A DNA stretch of 64,000 nt from Amblyornis subalaris (Eukaryota; Chordata; Aves; Passeriformes; Ptilonorhynchidae), in the NCBI GenBank assembly GCA_018881555.1, contig JACAXG010000054.1, forward strand, positions 4,767,723 to 4,831,722, read 5' to 3'. Position 1 is the first letter of the stretch; each line of letters opens with the position of its first letter. Below, in pieces: positions 51,055 through 64,000 of the stretch. The notes under the pieces were generated by a model. It ran no database searches. It was given only the letters and a program-made list of their open reading frames with translations, and was not told the DNA's origin. The translations under genes were made by a program, and so were the position numbers.

Positions 51055-52916
51055 CCCCCGGCAGTGTGATTGCCGGTGCTGAAAGCAATCACATGCTGCA
51101 GCTGACAAGTCAAAGATCAAGTAGAAGTTTTTTTGTAAAATGGGGAAATCCTGCTTTGAATAACCAGTGACTTGACCTTTGTCAGCTGTTAGTCTAGTTG
51201 GCAGCAATTATCCAAAGGAGATTAAATTATCAGTCTCCAGGCAAGGTACTTTGCATTTTGAACAAGACCAGGGATTAAACGCAGATACTTTCTGATTGCC
51301 AAGGGAGTTTCCAGAGGGATAAGGATTTCAGAGGAAAAGCACACTTCTGTGAGTAAATTGCAGTTTTCTTCCCCATTCCTTGTCCTTTCCCTGAGCTTGA
51401 GAGCCCCGAGGAGAGTTTACCATGGGCTGGTGACAGCACTTCTGGCTTATCCAACAGGCTGCAAGTGGGACTGAAATAGCAGCACTCGCTGTGTTTGCAA
51501 ACCACACACACGGTGTGTGAGTCCTGCTGTGGGAGCACCCCTGTATGCCAGGTATTTTGTGTTTGGATGCTGATTTCTAAGGCCTGATACCTATTCCTGA
51601 ATACCATCCAGGGTCCTGAGGTACCATCCACCTCCTCAGGAGCACCGAAGCCTTTCCCCAGAGACACAAAGGGCAGCCCTGCCCAGGCTGGGCTGAGGGA
51701 CGACTTTCCTCAGGGTAAGTCCAGGTGCTTGTGGTGCTGTGACTCGCAGCACCATGGTGCCAGTCGGGGCTGGCACAGCTGGTACAGCAGGCAGTGCTGG
51801 CTGGAAGGCAGGATTCAGCCACACTGGCTGTCCCCACCACCCTCCTTGCCAATGGAGCTGTTCCTGCAGGCACGGTCCCACGTGCTCCAGGGCAAGTCTG
51901 CCTACATGGGCTGAGGCATCNGGAGCTGCTGGTTTAAACCCACCCGTCTGCTTTCATGGAGCTGTGGAGGGGTCACAGCTTTGCTGCCTCCACTGTGGCG
52001 AGGGTAACTCTGGCCCTTGATCCAAGCACCTAAGTCCAGCAAACCACTGGGAGACCAAAACTCCCAGGTGAGGACCTGGTGTGGGGTAGGCAGCACCTAC
52101 ACCTGCCAGACCTNGTTGTTCTAGAGAAAATTAAAACACCTGAAGGCTGGGGGTGGAGGTGGCATGAAAGTTGTTTCCTTTGGGCATTCAGGCTTTTTTC
52201 TTCCTTTTTCTTACCCTCTTGTGCTTTGAAATAAGAGACTAGGCCAGTGCTCTGACAGTCTGCAGAATGTAACTTAGACTATGACAACCCATCCAAAGGA
52301 ATGAGCAGGTTAGTGGTCTTAATGTGGCCCCTTTGAGGGGTTGTCAGGCAATAGCTGTGCATGCTTCTGTGGTCTAGGGAAGTGGCTGGGCTATTTGCTC
52401 ATGTTGATTCTGGCCATCCTATCTATGCAGCAAGAACTTGGTTTTTCAGCATGTTGCATGAATGAGCAAGCCCTCCAATTTACAGCTGGTAAAGCAACCC
52501 TACAACATGTGACCTAGTCCCTAAATCTGTACATTAAAACTCAAATTTACTTGAAGCAATGTTGTTTGCTAATAAATACAACTTTGAGCATGTGGTGTGA
52601 TCTGGTGAGCTCCAGAGGTGTTTTCCATCCTGAGTGGTTCTGTGTAAACAGCATGGTTAGGGGCAGCATCTGTACCAGATCTGAATGGATAGTTTAGGTG
52701 AATATTTAAAATAATTCTAAAATATTTTTATTAAANAAAATATAGACTTACAGCCTGCTGACTCTATCCTGCAGTCCTCACTTCTATTGAAAATATTAAA
52801 GAAAATAAAAATCTGTTTGCCTGCTGGGCATTGGCATTTAAATAAAGCATGTAGAATTTAAAGTATGCATTTGAATTTTTGAGTCCAGCTTTCCAGTTTA
52901 TAACTCTTGGGAGAGG

Positions 52917-52962
52917 TTTTTTTTGTATGATTTTTTTTTTTTGGTATGATTTTTTTTTTTTT
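52917..52962 (+). repeat. Poly-T / GTATGA tandem duplication
   Basis: Eight T, GTATGA, twelve T, GGTATGA and thirteen T occur in series, giving two copies of a roughly 18-bp T-rich unit. The origin is probably slippage; the run lengths may be unreliable in the assembly. Confidence 0.8.
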
Positions 52963-55839
52963 GTAAATCTGTCATGTATGTCTTTCCACATAGTAAGCAC
53001 CTACATCCTCACCTGGTGGTGGGCTGTGGGGAGCAGGATTTACAGGGTTTGTAGGGTGGGGTGCTGTGGCCAGCCCTTGGGCTTGGTGGCATGATGGCAA
53101 ATGTCTGCAGCGAGTCAAACTGGATCCAGTGCTGATTGCGTCTGAATGGTCCCGAGACACTGGTTTCAAGATCCAGGCGAGGTTTTCTTCAATCCTGCTG
53201 CAGCAGATGGCTGTAAACATTTCTGTGGCTGTTCAGGCTCAAGTCAAGCTGGTTGAGGGAACGTGAAATTCTAGGTCAAAAGGTGAAATGCTGCTAAATT
53301 TAAGATTCAAGTTTATGCAGATGAGTAAATGGTTACTTGGATTGTTTCCATTTCAGTCGCACTAAGGAAGGTATGGCTCTCCCAGCATGTCTCCCTGCTG
53401 CGGCTGGGTGTCACAGTCATTTCACAGGAGTTATGGACTGAAAAGGTCCTCCCCAAACATGTTTTCCGAAGTATGCAAGCCTAATTGCTCCTGTGCATCC
53501 AGGCTTGTATCTGTAAATGTTTGGATATGGCTCTGTAGGTTCACTTCATCATCCCTTATACAGGATTAAACAGTGTATTCTCCTGTCAGTTTGTTCCTAC
53601 CACTTGTCTTCAAACAGTGGAAAAACCTGAGCACTAGAGATGTTTGGGGCAAGAATCCATTTGCAGATATACAAATATATTTTATGGGATCCTTTTTCTC
53701 ACTGGGAGTGAGGTTGTAGGGCTTTTTTTTTTTGTCAGAGCTTAAAGGGACAAAACTCAAATACCAGCAGAAAAGTAGTGTTTTAAGGAATCTTTTTTTG
53801 CACAAAAGTACTCCTTCCCCTGGCATGGTACTGGATGATGATGCTGTTGGTCCTTTCTGAAGGGTTAGAAAAATAGACCATCTGTCTTTTAAACAGCTCG
53901 TGAAACTCTTGGTTTGATAATTGCAGGCTGTCTGCACAGCTCCCAGACATGTTTAAATCATACCGGGTATAACGCTTCCATTTCTGCTTCCAAGCTGGAG
54001 TGTGGTTTGTTTGTTGCTGAGCAAATGCAGCCATGGGATAGAGATGTCCAAATTTAGCAGAAGGTGAGGTTATCTGTTGCAGTGACCCACCACAGAGGAG
54101 GCACGTATGAGGAGGACCGGATAAATACAGGAATCTGAGCCTGGTGCCGGCCCCCTCTCTGCACTCCGTGGCAATTGCTGCCCCCCTGCTGGTCCCCTGC
54201 AGTTGCTATATGTCATGCCAGGCACAAGCTCAACATAAGATCTTCCTCCTGTCTCTGGGGATCTGGTAATACACAAATAAAAATCTGTTTTTTTGATTGT
54301 GAGGAAGAATTGATGGGAAACATCTTGCTATGAATTGGCTCTGGGTCTTCTCCAGTAGCATTAACTTTCCAAGTGTATTATTATCTCAGAAGCTATTTTA
54401 GACTTCTTTTTTTTTTTTTTAATTGATGACATCTTTCACTTGCTGGTCATTTCTTTATCTACTGGTTCATAGTAACATTTCATTACATTGTGGTGATTTA
54501 GTGTCTCTCTTTAAAATCAAACTAATATTAAAAGTTCCCTTTTAAGTAGCAATTTGCAGTTAAATGTACTTTTTTTTGTTTTATATATAGTCCTCTTCAA
54601 AACTCTTGGTGGTAAGTTATATACTGCTCCATTTAGAGGAATTTTTAAGTGAGATTTAGGGAAATTACTTCTCTGACTCACCTTGATTTACAATTGCTTT
54701 CATACAAATCTGTCCCAAAAGAGCTAATTTGACTCCTGTGCTTTGTTCCTTCATTTACCATCTTCATCGTTTTTCTTCTTTTATTATTTATTTTCTGCAT
54801 ACTATTGAGAATTAAATAACTTGAATACTTGGTTATTACTAACAAACTGAGATTTGAACTCTGCCTGACTTTCAGTAGTTCAGNAAGCAGAACTAGATAC
54901 AGGTTTCGTGCTGGATGAACAAGCTTTTGCCAGGTACTAATGTCTGACACTGAATGACAGTGGTTGAACTTTCTAAACATAGGGAAAAAATCAACCACTG
55001 TATGGCACTGATGTGAAGGGCTCAGTTCATTAAACTGCCACCTCAGGCTAATGTCATAAAGAGCAGACTGGAGTTAGATGTTGGTTTTGTTGCTCTCCCC
55101 AAAAACCTCCCTCAGGGAGAGTCACTTACCTCAAACACTTTTAAAAACCAACAGGTTGGCAGATATAACTTTTTCTGGCTGCAATGGAGACACCAAGGTG
55201 ATCCAGATGAGCTGCAGCTGTGTGGGAATAGGTGTAGCACCCAAGCACAGAGCCAGCAAATACAGGGATGTTGTCTCCTTGCAGAGTTTCTGCCTGACTG
55301 AAAGCTGTGTAGGAGCTGGTCTGCCGCCCCAAGTCAGGCATTCTCCTGTCTTGTGTTTCCCCTTGAGTCTTTCCTCAAAAAAGAAAATGGAAGAAAATAT
55401 CCTAGAGTTCATATAGTGGTATAGTTACATGTCATGTATATAATACACGTTTTGTACAAATACAGCCATAATTATATTTTTCTGGAGAATAAATATAAAC
55501 TGTGTGTGTAAGAACATGCAGGGGCTGCATTATATGGGCAACTAACAGGCNTGTCCTGAAAAGCTGAAACTCTTCTTTGGCATTAGGAATCTAACTTTGA
55601 CCAGATGTTGATGGTAATTGAGTTGAAATAGCACGATAGAAATTGCCCAGTGGGAAACAATTTAGCTTTTAAAATGTCATAACTTAAACCTTGATTTAGT
55701 GTATTGCATAGAAGTGGGCATGACTTTTATTTGATACATCCTNTTTTTTATTAGTACTCTGCAAAGTTAAGCTCTTACGGTGCCTGTGGGATGTGTGTGT
55801 ATTCCAGCTCTGGGCTTCCTCAGCGCTAACATATCAGTT

Positions 55840-55960
55840 TGTAGGTGCAGAGAATAGTTTACCTTGGAAGGGACCTGGAGATCACCCACTGCACGGCTGA
55901 CTGAAAAAGGTTTGTCAGGGTCTTTCCCAGTTGAGCCTATACTGGTATGTAGCAGTNTAG
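55840..55960 (-). mobile_element. Degraded CR1-like LINE fragment
   Basis: The left end reads AGAATAGTTTACCTTGGAAGGGACCTGGAGATCACCC, matching the CR1 3'-end pattern (reverse orientation) AGAAT...GGTTGGAAGGGACCT..AGATCAC in order. GGTTTGTCAGGGTCTTTCCC followed by AGTTGAG then resembles the next CR1 block (GGTTGCTCAGGGCC...GTCCAG). This ordered similarity makes CR1 likely. Orientation is minus. The right limit is uncertain. Confidence 0.7.
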
Positions 55961-58900
55961 CTCCTCCCAATCATTACTCAAAAGGTTTATGTTAAAAAGT
56001 TTACTGGGGAAGCAAATATTGAAGACTTTACATAAAAGCTGCATGCACAAATACATTCTTGCTCGTGCTTGTGTGTATGTAATATACTACATTCAACCAC
56101 ATGGAGNAGGGAACTATTATTATGACCACACTTGTGAAAATATTTGAATTTAGCTTACTTTATGTAAACATTCTGGCCTTAAACCCACAGTGTATGGTAA
56201 TATGTATAGCACAGCAGTCCTGTTCTCAGGACAAATGCTTGAAGAGGCTTTCAGTGTTTCCATTCCAACCCTCTCGAGCAGGGGTGGGTTATACCTTGGC
56301 CTTAAAATTTTTCTCTGAGATATTTTCTCAAAAGAATATTCTATGAAAACCTGAACGTTTAAAGGGGTAAAACTGGTTACTCTCCCTCACCACCCCAATA
56401 ATTCAGTGGAGGGGAGAGTTTGCATATGCATCCCACACTCACCCCTGACTGGCTGGGTGGCCATCAGCAGGGCAGACCCAGGGGCCACTAAGAACAAACA
56501 TAGTGCTTGAGNCCTGTTCCATATGGGTAAGGTCCTGGCTGAAACATTGTGGAGAAGCTGAAGAGCTGTTTGGAAATCTAGCCATGAGAAGCATGTTAAA
56601 AACCCAGTACTAACCCAAACCACATGGCTGAGACTTCATTTAGCTATTTAGAAAACAGGAGCACTGTCCAGTAACTGTCTGCAATGCTCGATTTCTTCCC
56701 CTACCTTCTCCATTTTATNAAGTCCTGCTCCTGGGATGCTTTCTGCTGTGTTATGGCCCAATGATTTAATACCCATTATTCCTGAGCTTATGCTTTGCTT
56801 GTGTTTAAGTCCCACCTTGAGAAGCTCACAGATATATTCTTGTACCTGACACTGCTTCACACAAATCCAGCTGACGACTGAGAAGTGGAAAGTGTCCAAC
56901 TGACCCTTGCATCTGATCCAGCCTTTCACGTCAAGGACCAAAGGCAACAGCAAGATATTTTGGGACCAGGACAGGATGTTAGCCTAGTGTGTCCTTCCCC
57001 AAGCACAAACCAACTTCAAAAGGACTGTACTGATGAAGAAGAACCCACAGATAACCCTCCAGTGCATGGTCCTTTGTGGCAACAGCCAGGCAAGAGTCCC
57101 ATGCTTTGCTCACATCTGGCATCTTGACCACAACATGGCTGAGCTGCTCTACTTCCTTGGTGTAGCTGTTTAGCTGGAAAAATGGGCATGACAAGGCTGA
57201 ATGGCTTATGAGGACTAAAAAAAAAAAAAAGAAGAAAGAAGTCACTATTTAAGTAGATGACATCATAGAGAGAGAGAATAATATTAGATAATAGATGTAT
57301 TTTATTAATGAATTCAGACTTCAGACAGCCACCACTTGTGCAAACTAAATGTTAGTACACAGACTTTATTTTCACGTTCATGGCAACTGAAATTCTGGAA
57401 TTCTGAATTTTAAACTGCAAATGANGAAACCTGTTGCACATAGTCTGAAGTATTTCAATGTCATTACAGAATTAGTCCAGCAGTAGCAGTAACGAAGTAT
57501 TCAGTCACTACAAAAAGCAGATCTGTAATCAACAAACCGCATGGTGCTAAACACACTTCAGCAAACACAGGGATAGGCTTGGCAAGCTGCCTTATAAAGC
57601 TGTGGTTCTGCCATGTGACAGCGTTGCTCAGAGTAGATGCAAAAGCAGCAGTCCCACACCTGCAGTCACATCCATGGAACAAGTGACACACATACCAGTA
57701 AGACTGATCTTGAAAAAGTTTTCACTTTAAACTCTTCTGGATGAAGGCCTCAGGAGCAGGGTGGCCCCAAGGAACATATTGNGGCAGTTTCTGCAGCTCA
57801 GCTGGTGGCCAGTAGCTCAACCCCTTTGGATCGTGACAAAGGGCCAAAAATGCAATAGCTTGAGAGATTTTGGAGCTAGTTAGTTAGATGGGGTGGGGGA
57901 AAAGCTACAACAAAAGACAAGTGGGCCATTCCAACTTTCCTTGAATTACTGAAGCTATCGAAACAATAGAACAAATCCTGTGCCCACGACAGCAGAAAAA
58001 TTACAGGATGTTTGTCAACTCTCAACCAAATGAGCTGGAATGGTGTTTTTAGGGAAAGACTTATGGGTGAGATAAAAGTTCCAGCGTGTGTGGCCTGAAG
58101 GGATAAAATGGAACCAACACTATAGAAGGTATCAAACAGTAGTTTGAGATGACTGATAAAACCTGTTGCTCAAACATCCACCTCCATAAGGAAGCTTCAC
58201 AGGCAGTCAGCTAGTGCCACATTTNGTATCCCATACTGCATGGGGACAATTCCACTGCACCTGCAGGGGAAACCACAGTGACCTCTAGAAAGGCACAATT
58301 ATAATTTTCTGAATTTCTCTGGAAAAAATGGAGGGAAAACCTTGTTTATTTTTCTTGTAAGGACACTACTAGGAACACCATGTCCCTAAACTACACTTAT
58401 TTTCTTCCCTAACTCTTGGGCTATTTCTCAGCTACATATATGGGTGTGTGGAAGACTAANTTACAACACTGTTGTGTGTATGAATAGCATTGAGTGGTAT
58501 TTTGTGGCACAATTTAATAGAAAATATCAGAAATCTCTCCTCCCAACAGCTGTGAGAGCTTGAACCTTACTTTCTACTTACCATGTTTGTCATGCCCCAG
58601 TGTAATTAAAGCCTCCACAGTCTANGCCGTCATGAGCTCTATCGTCTAGTAAGGATAAAATATTAAATTGNTCTAGTTTCCACATTTAAATTTATCTTCA
58701 CAGCAATCTCATNGTACTGGAGGACCATGCTATGAATAGCACTGAAATGCAGTCAGCAGGCATTTCCATGCTACTCCAGGGAAGGCACAGACAATTAATT
58801 GTCCCCAGTTTGCTCTACTGTCCATAATTATAGTTTTGAGTTTATAAATAACAAAGCATGATTTTAAAAACCAAAACAAACCCCTCAATTACTACAGAGT

Positions 58901-61900
58901 TCCTGAGATAATTAAGTCTCCAAATGTGGCTCTGTAGAAGGGAACTAAGACTACACTGCAAAAGCCCATAACACGCAGATGTGCGTAAGCAGAGCAAAGC
59001 GACAGGATGGAAAACGTCATCAGGAAAATAAACTCTCTCATCATTATTTCACCGCTTTTTACCTAAAAAAACAATGGCCTATTGTCTCGACTCACCCTAT
59101 TGTTCTGTTGCATTTTTTGTTATTGAAGGAACCAACAGTCACTCAGTGAGAGTTTCCTGAGGAGTAGCAGCTTGGAAAGTTAAATGCAGTAGCCTGTGCC
59201 CAAGGCTTGTTTTGCTACAGGTTTAGCAAAACCTGGGAAAGGTAAGATACTGAGACAAATTAAAGCACGTGGTTTAGAATTCAACTTGTTTGAATACCCC
59301 CTTCAAATGGAAATACCCTCNGGTTTTACAAGTATGGTGGTTAAAACCTGGAAAATGAAGCAGAAAAAAGCTGTGCCCTGTCGCATCCCTGCCTGATGGA
59401 TAGTCCTCTGTTGTTACTGGGCCGTTGTGTACCGCCAGGGAAAAACTCTAGGTCGGGAGCCAGCACAGCAGGAGGCTTCATTAGCCATGAGCAGGAGCAA
59501 AACAGTGCTTCAGAAGGAGCAGTGCCCTCTGAACAACCAGCTTCACCACAACAAGCACATAATCAGCTGGACAGCCTGTAACACACGCTCTGGATAAAGA
59601 CAGACCTATGGATACAAAACNGCTATGGCTTAAGTGTTTCAAAAGATCTTTGCCCGACAAGGAAACAAATTATATATTAAAAACCTTTTACAAAATACAT
59701 GCCCTGTTCTTTCTCTGTTTAGTATCTTCCTTGCTTGAAGCTTGGCTGTTGCCCAAATGCATCCAGAGCAACGCTTGATGATAACTCAAAAATGTGCAGT
59801 TAATCTGTGTGTAGTTTCAGCTCTTGAATGCCAGGAGCAAAAGTGTACTTTTCAGAAAGAAATAGGCTTGGTCACACAGTATAATCATGTTTATGCAAGT
59901 TTTTAGATAGCCAAGATAAAGGAAATACTTCTGTACACTCCTCTGAAAAAAGATGAAAACTCNGAGTTGAAAAACTGCTCTTTTTCAATGTCATTTTATT
60001 TTTCAATGTCATTTTATCCACAAACAAGCGTAAGCCCCAGTAGAGAGTTTCCTGCATGACAGCGAGTAAAACATTAGCTTGCTGGGTTTTGGGTTGTTGG
60101 TTGTTTTTTTTTTCTTTTCTTTTTTTTTTAACCTTACAGCTATATTTCATCATAAAAACTAGTTTGAAGAAAGAGTAAACTTTTGCTCTTTGGTCTATCT
60201 TGACATTTCTCCAGAGACACATAACAGGAATATTTCAGATTCATTTTCTGTCTCCTACTTGCAGGAAACAGGAAGGTTGCAGTTCTTAATTTCCAGGCTT
60301 CTGAAATGAGAAAGATAAAAAATTTATACATTGAAACAAGACATCTTTGCTTTCTTTAAAGAAAAAAAAAGAAGCACCACAACCTAAAATCAGTGTTTCA
60401 GTGAAATTGGATATTTTCGCCTTAACTATAATAAACAAAAATGTTTAGTTGTGCCACATGCTCCTTCTATTTATTATCGGTGTAACCCTACACAGGGTGA
60501 GAAACAAAAATCTGTGCTCATATTCCAATAAGATATGGACTTCAGACTGCACATTACTGTAGTAATTGCTGCTGACTGAAAGCCAATACTGTGGAATGAG
60601 ACTAAAAAAAGTAATTTTTTTGTTCATAGGATCAGTTTTGTGGATGTAAAGGAAAGGTCTTCAAACACTTTCTATTCATGTCTGAATAAATTAAGATGAA
60701 AATATCTAACAAATTGTTTGCAATTTTAGATTTTTTGTGTCCCGCCCTCATGGACTTCTTTATGGCCATGAAGATGTTCATAGGCAGAGATCTGGGATTC
60801 CTCTCACATTCAAAAAAGCTCCAAGGGTGGGAAAGTATCCATGCTGTGTATTCAAATAATTCTGATGCTCTGCCAGTTTTCAAGAGGAGAAGAGTGCAAG
60901 AATGCATTTGCCACTGTGGACAGTGGCAGCTTGAGTAGGTCACAACCAACCAAGGAGAACAATCCCCCCCACCACCATCAACCCAGGTACTCAAAGCCAA
61001 ACTGGCCCAGTAAGAGCAGGCATGTACTGCCACCAATTAAATTAGAAGGATCCTTAGAGCTCACAAGGGTCCTTAACAAACTTTACTTGTGCAGGTCAGG
61101 TTCATGACTTCCCCTCACTGTGCAAACACTCTTTTCTTTTTTTTTTTTTTCTTAAATATTTCTTCCTATTGGCAGACTTATCTCCATGTAAGTTTTATTC
61201 TGACTGGTGCTCTCTACAGGCAGCTCCTAAAGAAACAATTTCAACTTTCTTAGTGTATGAGCTGGGCAGTATAATTTAAATAGGACAGGGGCCAGTGATG
61301 AAGAACTAGCCAGATTCTTTTGGGTTCATTTCTAGGTATTAATGTTTCATTTTTTTGATAGGTCACCTTGCTTCTACAGAGAGACTGCAATATTGTGTGT
61401 TCACATATTGGCTATTTGTCAACAGTGAAAAACAGAGTTGACTTTTATTATAAGGCTTTTGCTGCTATGACTTTTTGGAGCATGTTCTAAGGACTCGTGT
61501 TCTGCAACTTTTTGTGAGAACTATCATCTGCTTCATTAATGCAGTGAAGTGGTAGAGAAAAATCAGAGAGGCTAAAGANATCCAATGTTTCAGCTCAGTC
61601 AGAGCCTCACACAGCATCCCAAGAAGCAGGAAAGTTTGCCTGTCTCTCTTTCACAGGTCTGATGAAGATATGCATTGCAGAGGGGGATATTAACTACACA
61701 CTAAAACAACTGTTCTCAGCTCTGCAGGCATGTTTGTAATGAAACATCTGCAGCTCTTCCATAAATCTCTAAATATTTTTCAATTAAAACGTCTTAAAGA
61801 TTTGAATCAGTCCTAATGAGTTGGCACAATACCATATTACTAGTAATATTACATCATACACTAAAATGCAGAAGAATTCAAATTAAGTGAAGAAAAGATC

Positions 61901-64000
61901 CCTCGATCTGCCATCACAGAAACAAACCCACAAAGACCTCAAGGCCTAGTATCACCTACGGTGTGGATTCACTTCAGTGAATGTGTGAAAACAAAGGACA
62001 CTACTAAACTTCTCTACAGAAAGTTGGGAGTAAAGACTACATGGGAATATAAATTCTCTCTTCATCCAAAATTAGCAATGTATAAATCTAGCACATGAAC
62101 CAGATGAATTTTAGAGCTAATGAACACTTGACTACATTGTGTGGTGCTCACTGGGTATTACCATACTCTCAAGGCATTTATTTAGATTGTTAAAGGTAGG
62201 AACACAGGTGAGTATGTGCCTATATTGATGAAAAATAGATATGATCAAGCCTTTTTTTCTTTAAAAGGCTTAAACTTAATTAATCATTCATCTGTCTGAT
62301 GCCAACAATACCTCCATAACAAAATGAAAATAATTTATTAACAGCTGGGTATGTATGCTATTTTCTACCTATTATGTGTTTGTGACTTTGTTAGTATTTC
62401 TTTTTACATGTGACAAAACACCATCACTGACTAAAAGCCAAGTTTAACATTCTCATTTCATGCACAGCTCCCAATGAAAGGCCTTCACTGTTGGAGTGGA
62501 GTATTTTGTCTGCTTAATTACTGTTGTTCTCCAAAACTCACCAATTGACAGCTTGGATGGATTTGTGTAAGACTAGGCAGTAAACACCCAATTAAGCAGG
62601 CTATGTGGATCTGCATATAGATTTTACATTAGGATTCTACTGTAATTTCAAATGGTTCAGAAGCAATTACATGGCTGACACATGATGAATCAATATGTAT
62701 GCATGAAGCTGTCAGACATATAATGCGTATCAGTAACAAAAATGGGATATATGCCAAGGAGTGGTATGTGTAACACTACCCAGCCACAGAATAGTCAGGG
62801 AAGGTTTGCATATAGGGTAGTAATTACCTGTGCAAGCAGGTTAACTTTCAAGCTAAGTGCTTTTTACTTGCCCTGACTGGCACACACAAACCGGCAGAAT
62901 CTGCTCTCACCAGCTGTTACGTGAGTATTGTGACATTCAAGCGTGGGCAAGTGAACAGTTAACTCGGTCTAGCTGGGCTGTGCAAACCTGTCCCCTCCTC
63001 CAAACAATCCATCAAAACACAGAAGCAGAAAATGAAAACCCATTCTCTCAATCCAAAGTAGGCAAGGATTGCTGAAGCAGGGCTGAAGCACCTGGACACA
63101 TCCACCTCAAAGCTGTGGCTATCTGGGGTTCCATCCCAGTCCTATTAGTTCATAGTAATATTGTTGTTCTGTCTGAAAAAAAAAACCCTTTTGCTCTCCA
63201 GACCAATCTGTTGGGGGAAAGGAGAGAGTTAAGTGATGAAAGGAGAGAATCCCATCACAGGCACACATGGTTTGTTTCAGTCAGGGTTACATTTTCTCTT
63301 ACTCCACTTATTATGTTAAAAGGTTAAAATGGAGTAGCATGAAATATTTTCATAACATCTTGTATTTTTAAGTGAGGAACATGTGCTACACAAAATTAAA
63401 GCAGGACACCAGGAAGATTAAGCACTTAGAGAAGGGGAGGAGGTGGTGNGAGAACTGCAACCTTCGAGGAAAAGGGAGAGAATCCAGCATGAAAAAGAGG
63501 CTAAGAGGACAGCTTTGTGTTCCTGAAATGCTTATTACCATTCGANAGAGATGACAGCAGTAGTGAAACCAAATATGAAAAAACAAAGCAGGGCTCATGA
63601 ACAAACTGCAAAACATCTTCCCTGATATCTAGGTAATGACAGACACACACTGCCACTTGAGTGTAGCAGCAAAGATTATTTCTTTTGAGGTAAGATGACA
63701 TGGTTTCTTCAGACTGGCTTTTTCCATAGCCAAGAGTGGTACAGTTGCAGAGCTGGCTCCTCCTCATGCCAAACTGACAGTGCCAGGAAATCCAAAAGGC
63801 ACCACTAGCGTACATCAGCAAAGTGCCAGTCACCAGTCAGCAGATAAGAAATCCATGTGATAAAGTGCACATCATGAAATATTCCCCCAAAGTGTGTGAA
63901 ATCCTTACTGAAACTAGGGCCTGGATAACCCCTGACAACCTTTCTTACACACATACCAGAGACAAACATCCTTCCCCAAGATGGAACAGGAAAATAAAGG
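55961..64000. other. Intergenic DNA to window end, no gene seen
   Basis: The DNA is AT-rich, without a supportable exon. T-rich runs occur near 60100-60130 and 61138-61151, and an 18-bp tandem duplication at 59981-60018. In mammals the next gene on this side is MTHFD1L, in the same orientation as AKAP12, so its 3' end might be expected; I looked for its conserved C-terminal peptide among the minus-strand frames and did not see it. Its 3' UTR could be present unrecognised. Confidence 0.65.
59981..60018 (+). repeat. Tandem duplication TTTTCAATGTCATTTTAT x2
   Basis: The 18-bp unit TTTTCAATGTCATTTTAT occurs twice, in near-direct succession and without mismatch. It is a small recent duplication in AT-rich DNA. 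Confidence 0.9.

Larger units (their letters stand above)
40757..55839. other. Intergenic DNA, no gene seen
   Basis: No exon, RNA gene or complete transposon is recognised. CpG content rises mildly near 43560-43640, well short of an island. Short tandem duplications and homopolymer runs are listed separately; T runs also occur near 54407-54420. Single N bases are scattered throughout. Confidence 0.7.

Noticed and set aside
60632..61036. 134-codon minus-strand open frame with a Cys/His-rich part
   Set aside because: The Cys and His residues do not form a zinc-finger spacing, and there is no homology I recognise.
55961..64000. 3' exons of MTHFD1L, the expected upstream neighbour
   Set aside because: I saw no minus-strand peptide like the MTHFD1L C-terminus. 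Synteny alone does not justify a call.

Overview
This is vertebrate nuclear DNA, most likely from a bird; another archosaur or a turtle is not excluded. The reasons are intron-split coding exons with GT/AG borders, two CpG islands in otherwise AT-rich DNA, two degraded CR1-like LINE fragments, no recognisable mammalian SINEs, and one protein I recognise: AKAP12 (gravin/SSeCKS), a PKA- and PKC-anchoring scaffold. Dozens of isolated single N bases are scattered through the window, but none falls inside the four coding segments called here.

AKAP12 is on the minus strand and its 5' part fills the left third. Reading right to left: a large CpG island (about 20.9-22.4 kb) holds the alpha promoter and the 46-codon first exon, which starts MGAGSSTE and carries an N-myristoylation signal. 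A 9.3-kb intron leads to a 187-nt second exon (12113-12299). A second, smaller CpG island (about 8.8-9.33 kb) holds the beta promoter and a 25-nt coding exon, giving MLGTVTMA plus a split Val codon. Finally, the 5' 714 nt of the giant last exon (1-714) run off the left edge. The splice phases agree exactly: alpha exon 1 ends in phase 0, exon 2 starts in phase 0 and ends with one base, the beta exon also ends with one base, and the last exon supplies the other two bases of the shared Val codon. The locus therefore encodes a myristoylated alpha form and a non-myristoylated beta form that share the scaffold body, beginning with two polybasic, MARCKS-like segments.

From about 22.4 kb to 64 kb, upstream of AKAP12, I find no protein-coding exon I can support. 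In mammals the neighbour on this side is MTHFD1L, but I recognise none of it here. The stretch holds simple repeats, short tandem duplications, two CR1-like remnants and a few clean inverted repeats. The most notable is a pair of perfect hairpins at 33.75-33.85 kb, one built around an octamer motif.

I found no sign of an undescribed multi-gene system. The points most worth following are the two-promoter isoform switch, the regulatory sequence of the alpha island (a 66-bp pure purine tract, an 11-bp MARE/AP-1 palindrome, an M-box), a CCATGG palindrome that opens a short frame ending at a splice donor on each strand, and the paired hairpins.
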